Source of the DNA: Tagetes erecta
Taxonomy: Eukaryota > Streptophyta > Magnoliopsida > Asterales > Asteraceae
Length of the DNA: 64,000 bases
Assembly: GCA_030867185.1 (NCBI GenBank)
Contig: CM061487.1
Coordinates: 62,799,000-62,862,999, forward strand
Direction of reading: 5' to 3'
Shown: positions 59,901 through 64,000 of the stretch, in pieces
Position numbering within the stretch: the first letter of the stretch is position 1
Layout of the letters: every line of letters begins with the position of its first letter
The notes under the pieces: generated by a model
What the model was told of the DNA's origin: nothing
Seen by the model: the letters and a program-made list of their open reading frames with translations, nothing else
Database searches by the model: none
Program-made: the position numbers and the translations under genes

Positions 59901-60871
59901 TACATAGTAATTTTTGATATAACCATTAGGCATGCTTTGAAAACCAGGTAAATATGAAAGTTGTGTACAATACTTAGTACAAAACACAAGAGGGCTTCAT
60001 GTACAACCTAACGCCAACGACACTAAGGTCAACAAAAGCATGTAAAAAGAATAAATGTAGACACCTACATTCATCAAATTCGTAATAATATAGAAATCTT
60101 TTAGTTTTACTCTACTTTGATGTGCAATCTATTTCACTATTTCATGAAGCACAAAACACTTAATTACTGTTATCATTTTTCATTTATTCTATAATAATAT
60201 AATGCATCCCTGATTATTAATCGAAATTGGCCCTTTAACTACTACTATTATTTTTATTACCTTTAATGCATCCCTAATTATTAATCAACATGTAGATGCA
60301 AATCAACAGCCAGCTCATCCACCGAAAAGGCGTGGTCCAAGTCTTAATCTTAAAGCTACAAAGACTTTGGACAATTTGCCAAAGGGTTCCAAAATTAGTT
60401 TAACAATGGATACACGTACAAAGGGATTCGTAGGAGATTCTGCTACTCAGTTTGCAACTGAGTGTGGGATAGTAATACATACTATGTGTCCAATGAAGTT
60501 TCATAAATGGGAGTCTATACCCACTGATGATATGGATATGATGTATGAGAAGTTAGAAGTAAGTTGTATATATTTTTACTTTTATTTATTGAAAAGCTAT
60601 TAACATGTTATATTTTCATATTTGGTATTAACATATGTATTCGATGCAGACAAAGTTCAATTTATTGCGATTGGATAGAGTTTTCATGGAGCATGTGAAT
60701 GATAAACTACATCGCCAATGGAAGCGCACCTGTGGTACGTTGAGTGCGTATTGGATGGAGAATGGGGGGATAACCAATCCACAACAGGCAAGATCAAAAG
60801 TGAAAGCCGATTGTCGTAGTAAGGAAGATTGGAACCATTTGTGTGATTATTGGGAGTTGGAGTCAACTCAA

Positions 60872-61390
60872 GTAAGTTTCCTCAATGCTTAAAACCAATT
60901 CATATAGGATTTTAGATTACTCACATTCTCTTGATACATCAGATGAAAGTACCTTTAATTTTTCTAATAACCCGTTCTTTCTTTTCTTCCCTTTTCCTAT
61001 CAATTCAAAGCCCGGTTGGGCATAAACTTCTCTTCAAGCATATATGAAGTGCTAGTGTAGTGTAATGACAATAAAGTAATCCAATATAAGTATGTTAACC
61101 TTTTTATACCTTAAAAAAGAACAAAAATGGCAAATCAAATCTCGTAATCTTTGTACAAGATGTTATTGTTATATTTTTACCAGATACAAAATTAAAAAAC
61201 TAAATCTGCTTTTAGATATGAACTTGTTATAAAAGGAAATAATTCTTTTTGTAGGAATAGACTTCTTACAAACATACTTTTATATGTTCTTACTTCATCA
61301 TTAATTATAATGCATTTTCTTGAATAGCGATACATGTTTTTAATATATTTATTTCTATCATTGAGATCTAACACGATGGTGGTTTTATAG
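60872..61390 (+). other. Intron of the Transposase_24 gene
   Basis: GTAAGT donor at 60872 and TTTTATAG acceptor before 61391. AT-rich, nothing else recognised. The other large introns (58001-58854, 58992-59614, 59645-60295 and 61484-61952) are likewise AT-rich and without features I can name. Confidence 0.65.
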
Positions 61391-62048
61391 AGATATAGCG
61401 ATCAAATGAAAGTCAATCGTGGAAAACAAGTTATTGCAAGTAGAGGAGGCTCACGATCAATCGCCAATCATGTATTCCACATGGTAAGTTTTGAAGGTTT
61501 ATAGTTTCAAAGGGTTTTATTTCAACTTAGAAAAAATGGATTAGTGTACTACATAAATTGTCATATGTGAAGTTATAATATGTGATAATCATTACCGTTT
61601 CCACACAATTGGTGTAGTTAGCGTATTGTTTGATAACCTTGATAAAATAAAAAAATAGGACATTAGTTAAATGATGGAAGACACTAGTTTGTTACTACTC
61701 TATGTTAAATGTTAGACATATCATATCATGTTGAATTTTAAGTAGTTTAATACTAAAGTATGGAAATTAACAAGACTATTGGTGAAGACAAAATATACTT
61801 CTATATTAATATATACAAACTTGATTTTGATATTTGCAACATTTGCATATACTGTTGTTAAACGCTTTTGTTGCTAATAAAAGGTTCTTAGTGAAACTTG
61901 ATTTATCAATCTTTAACATTTTTTACTTTTGTTATCACATACGAATCAAGAGACTCAAATGGAGCCTACCCCCTTAGAAGTGTATTACAAGTTGCATTTT
62001 AATGCTAAAAAACAAGCATGGGAGAATGATGACGAACGCATTCAATAC

Positions 62049-62720
62049 GTAAGCTATTATTAAGTTACTCGTTGTACATTAAGTTTCACTCACAAAACTA
62101 CATTAGCGATATATTCCTGAAACCATGGGTTTATTTTTGCTCAACACTTGTTCTATTAGGGATGAATCTAAACATAATTGTTAGATGGATAAAAGAATGA
62201 TTGCAGCTCAATGTAACCCGACATGCTCTTTTTTGACCCATACCAAATTTGATACATCTTAACCTTTATTAGTCTCTCTATTAGAAGCTCATGCTCTTGC
62301 TATTATGTATACTTTAGGCTGTCTAGAAGTCGGTAGGTTTTACACGTGTTTTAGGCTGGTTTTTGGATAGCTTTGGTGAAGGTTTTTGGGTTGTGTTTTT
62401 TTGCAAGTTTGGGCAGCTTTTATACATGTTTTTGGCAGGTTTAGGGAAAGTTTTTAGGCTATATTTATGTAGGTTTTAAACATGTTTTTGGTATTTTTTA
62501 GGGCAGGTTTTGGGTAACTTTGGAGAAGGTTTTTGGGCTGTATATGTTCACGTTTTTAAGCTGTATATTTGCACGTTTTATGGTTGATTATATATCGATT
62601 TTTACGTCATTTTGAGCCATGTTTTGGGTTGTATTTTAACAACTTTCTAGCTGTGTTTGACAACGTTTTGTGCTGCATTATGGTAGTTTTTTTAGATCTA
62701 ACACATTTTTCCTTTGTTAG
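62049..62720 (+). other. Last intron of the Transposase_24 gene, with a degenerate T/G-rich repeat
   Basis: GTAAGC donor at 62049 and TTTGTTAG acceptor before 62721. From about 62330 to 62640 it is filled with imperfect repeats of the form GTTTTTGGGCTGTATTT / GGCAGGTTTTGGG on the + strand. Confidence 0.65.
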
Positions 62721-62884
62721 GAGAATATTATTCGCCACAAAGACGAGGCCGATGGCAAAGTTAATTTCAGAAGGTACTACTATAACATCTACCATGCACT
62801 ACAAGCTAGAAGAAGAGGCAATTGAAAATGCGTGTGCAAGGGAGAAAACTGTTGGACCTGAATTGTAGCCTAATATTATCAACA

Positions 62885-62939
62885 CAGTCAAAGTCAATAA
62901 AAGTCAACGTCAACGGTCAAAGTCAACGCAAAAGTCAAG
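62885..62939 (+). promoter_or_regulatory. Cluster of W-box-like GTCAA motifs in U3
   Basis: Seven GTCAA words in 55 bp (six preceded by a purine), the reverse complement of the TTGAC W-box core. It lies about 260-315 bp upstream of the TATA box. Confidence 0.6.
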
Positions 62940-63000
62940 ACGACGCGTTCGGGACGAAGATTAGAGACAAGACGTTGAAGGCGACGGAGTTTAATTGTTA

Positions 63001-63101
63001 TTAAATATATTTTGTGTCAACAAAATATATTTAATCCTTTTTCGTCTTTTTAAGTATTTTATGTAATATATATATTTTGTTGTTATGACAAAATATATAT
63101 T
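63001..63101. repeat. Two adjacent hairpins with the same arm in the Copia LTR U3
   Basis: First: 15-bp perfect arms TTAAATATATTTTGT / ACAAAATATATTTAA with loop GTCA (63001-63034). Second: arms of at least 13 bp ending ATATATTTTGT / ACAAAATATATAT with loop TGTTATG (63065-63101). Confidence 0.85.
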
Positions 63102-63198
63102 AGACTAAACATTAGGGTTTTATTTATATTATTTCTATTTGTCATGTTTTAGTCTAAGTATAGGGTCCTAATTATCATTAGTCCAAAGTGTCATTAGG

Positions 63199-63207
63199 CT
63201 ATAAATA
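63199..63207 (+). promoter_or_regulatory. TATA box in the Copia LTR
   Basis: CTATAAATA about 200 bp before the LTR end, the expected place for the R start about 30 bp downstream. Confidence 0.7.
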
Positions 63208-63403
63208 GTAAATGGCAATTAGGGTTTTAGGGGGCTTGAATGAGCATTTGATTGGGGTTTCCAACTTTCTAAATCTGATGCAATCAATACAAGATCAAAT
63301 CTGAGTTTTTCATTGTGTTCTTCATCTTGTTCATCAATATTTTACCATTTGATCCAAAATCTTCACTAATTACTGATTCAAAGGTGTTAATGGGACCAAC
63401 AAT

Positions 63404-63416
63404 TGGTATCAGAGCC
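63404..63416 (+). other. Primer-binding site of the right-edge Copia-type element
   Basis: TGGTATCAGAGCC after the LTR and a 2-nt spacer, complementary to initiator tRNA-Met. Confidence 0.9.
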
Positions 63417-64000
63417 TAATAGAGATCCAATTGAATCATTTTTTTGAAGATTGAAGCTGATTATTAGAGTTTTGTGAAGAAATTGCAGAGAGAGAAAGTA
63501 GATTTGGTGGGTTTTAGAGAGAGAAACCAGATCTGAGTCTTGAATATTCATCCAAATCCTCAGATCTACAATATTTCATGGTAGATCTTCATTTATAATC
63601 AGCAAAAACATCATTTCCACTTCAAAAATTACAAGAAATCAGAAGAAAAAGGGCAGATCTGAGATTTTCTCTCACACATAGTGTGTGTGTTCTTGGTGTT
63701 CTTCAAATCTTCAAATCTGCAAGATCAACGAATCTAGTTAATATCTGAACGAAAGTTCAAAATTCTGAGCGAATCTATACCGAGCATTTACATAGAAGTT
63801 CGTCCGGCACTTTGTATGCCGGCGAACCTATACGTTCTTGCAACATACCTTACGAAACCATCCAGATCTGAGCGAATCTAACTTTTGTTGACATTTGTTG
63901 TCATATTTTCTGCACCAACAATCAACCAAACATTAAACCTTTCAGATCTATATTCCTACCCACATCTCCATAACCCAAACCAGATCCATACCCAAAACCC
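63417..64000 (+). other. Leader of the right-edge Copia-type element
   Basis: About 580 bp of untranslated leader to the window edge. No gag start or long frame seen; it includes a purine-rich GAGAGAG stretch near 63488 and a CCGGCACTTTGTATGCCGG hairpin near 63808. Confidence 0.55.

Larger units (their letters stand above)
57741..62849 (+). pseudogene. Transposase_24 (Ptta/En/Spm-type) gene, eight exons, 3' end cut by a Copia LTR
   Basis: Exons by splice signals and frame: about 57741-58000 (non-coding), 58855-58991 (ATG at 58871 or 58880), 59615-59644, 60296-60558, 60650-60871, 61391-61483, 61953-62048 and 62721-62849. All introns are GT-AG, and the joined frame is open through the first seven. 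The start is basic (TPLTRKRSQEQDS). A conserved region follows: RGPSLNLKATKTLDNLPKG, GFVGDSATQFATECGIVIHT, KFHKWESIPTDDMDMMYEKL, RQWKRTCGTLSAYWMENGG, SKEDWNHLCDYWE, NRGKQVIASRGGSRSIANHV and EVYYKLHFNAKKQAWENDD. Family members are the second protein of CACTA elements or are derived from it, and are thought to bind transposon DNA. In the last exon the frame reaches a stop at 62823; the +1 frame (EEEAIENACARE) looks more family-like, suggesting a one-base loss near 62757-62765. The exon is then interrupted at 62850. Confidence 0.8.
62850..63401 (+). repeat. Copia-type 5' LTR
   Basis: 552 bp with inverted ends TGTTGGACC and GGGACCAACA. In order: a GTCAA cluster (62885-62939), two palindromes (63001-63034 and 63065-63101), and TATA box CTATAAATA (63199-63207), a compact U3 layout. 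Confidence 0.9.
62850..64000 (+). mobile_element. Copia-type LTR retrotransposon, 5' end only
   Basis: 5' LTR (62850-63401), PBS (63404-63416) and the first ~580 bp of leader; the rest is beyond the window. It is inserted in the last visible exon of the Transposase_24 gene. Superfamily is inferred from the TGTTGG...CCAACA ends, the ~550-bp LTR and the PBS. No protein is visible, so a gypsy origin is not excluded. Confidence 0.8.

Overview
The window is plant nuclear DNA made almost entirely of nested transposable elements; I found no ordinary host gene. The evidence is TG...CA LTRs of 0.16-3.5 kb, primer-binding sites matching plant initiator-tRNA-Met (TGGTATCAGAGC), Ty3/Gypsy chromovirus and Ty1/Copia-type elements, a TRIM, and a CACTA terminus with TNP2 and Transposase_24 genes. 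The long-LTR Tekay/Del-type families and the style of the Copia gag suggest a eudicot, possibly Asteraceae. That is an impression, not a proof.

1-33397 is a chimeric tandem of a minus-strand Tekay-like element. The order is: 3' LTR (1-2442), PPT, gag-pol in one frame (split between 2492-3154 and 11189-15064), an extra ORF upstream of gag (15533-16237), PBS, and a 5' LTR (16625-17930 plus 26890-27896). That LTR is fused at a microhomology junction to a second, truncated copy (gag fragment, extra ORF, PBS and a complete 3.5 kb LTR at 29899-33397). Three later insertions lie inside. A plus-strand gypsy element (3155-11183, TSD TTGTA) sits in the integrase. A 393-bp TRIM (8143-8535, TSD GATAG) sits in the RNase H of that element. 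A young LARD-like element with no intact coding sequence (17931-26884, TSD TTTTT) sits in the 5' LTR.

33398-41703 holds remnants: a diverged LARD-family LTR, the 3' internal end and intact LTR (38008-40892) of a plus-strand gypsy, and a minus-strand LTR fragment. A CACTA element starts at 41704 with a canonical CACTACAAGAAAA end. Its TNP2 transposase gene (minus strand, 54142 down to about 45251) is broken by frameshifts and by a Copia-derived, gag-only (TR-GAG-like) element at 48430-53888.

Further right, a divergently oriented, intron-containing Transposase_24 (Ptta/En/Spm) gene (about 57741-62849) may be the second gene of the same CACTA element. Its last exon is interrupted by a Copia-type LTR (62850-63401), whose element runs out of the window. 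The most noteworthy non-coding signals are an 11-hairpin array with compensatory stem changes in the gypsy LTRs (3993-4450 and 10319-10776), tRNA-like A/B-box modules and telo-box arrays in the LARD LTRs, paired hairpins and W-box clusters in the Copia LTR, and a G-run minisatellite in the gag-only element's leader.
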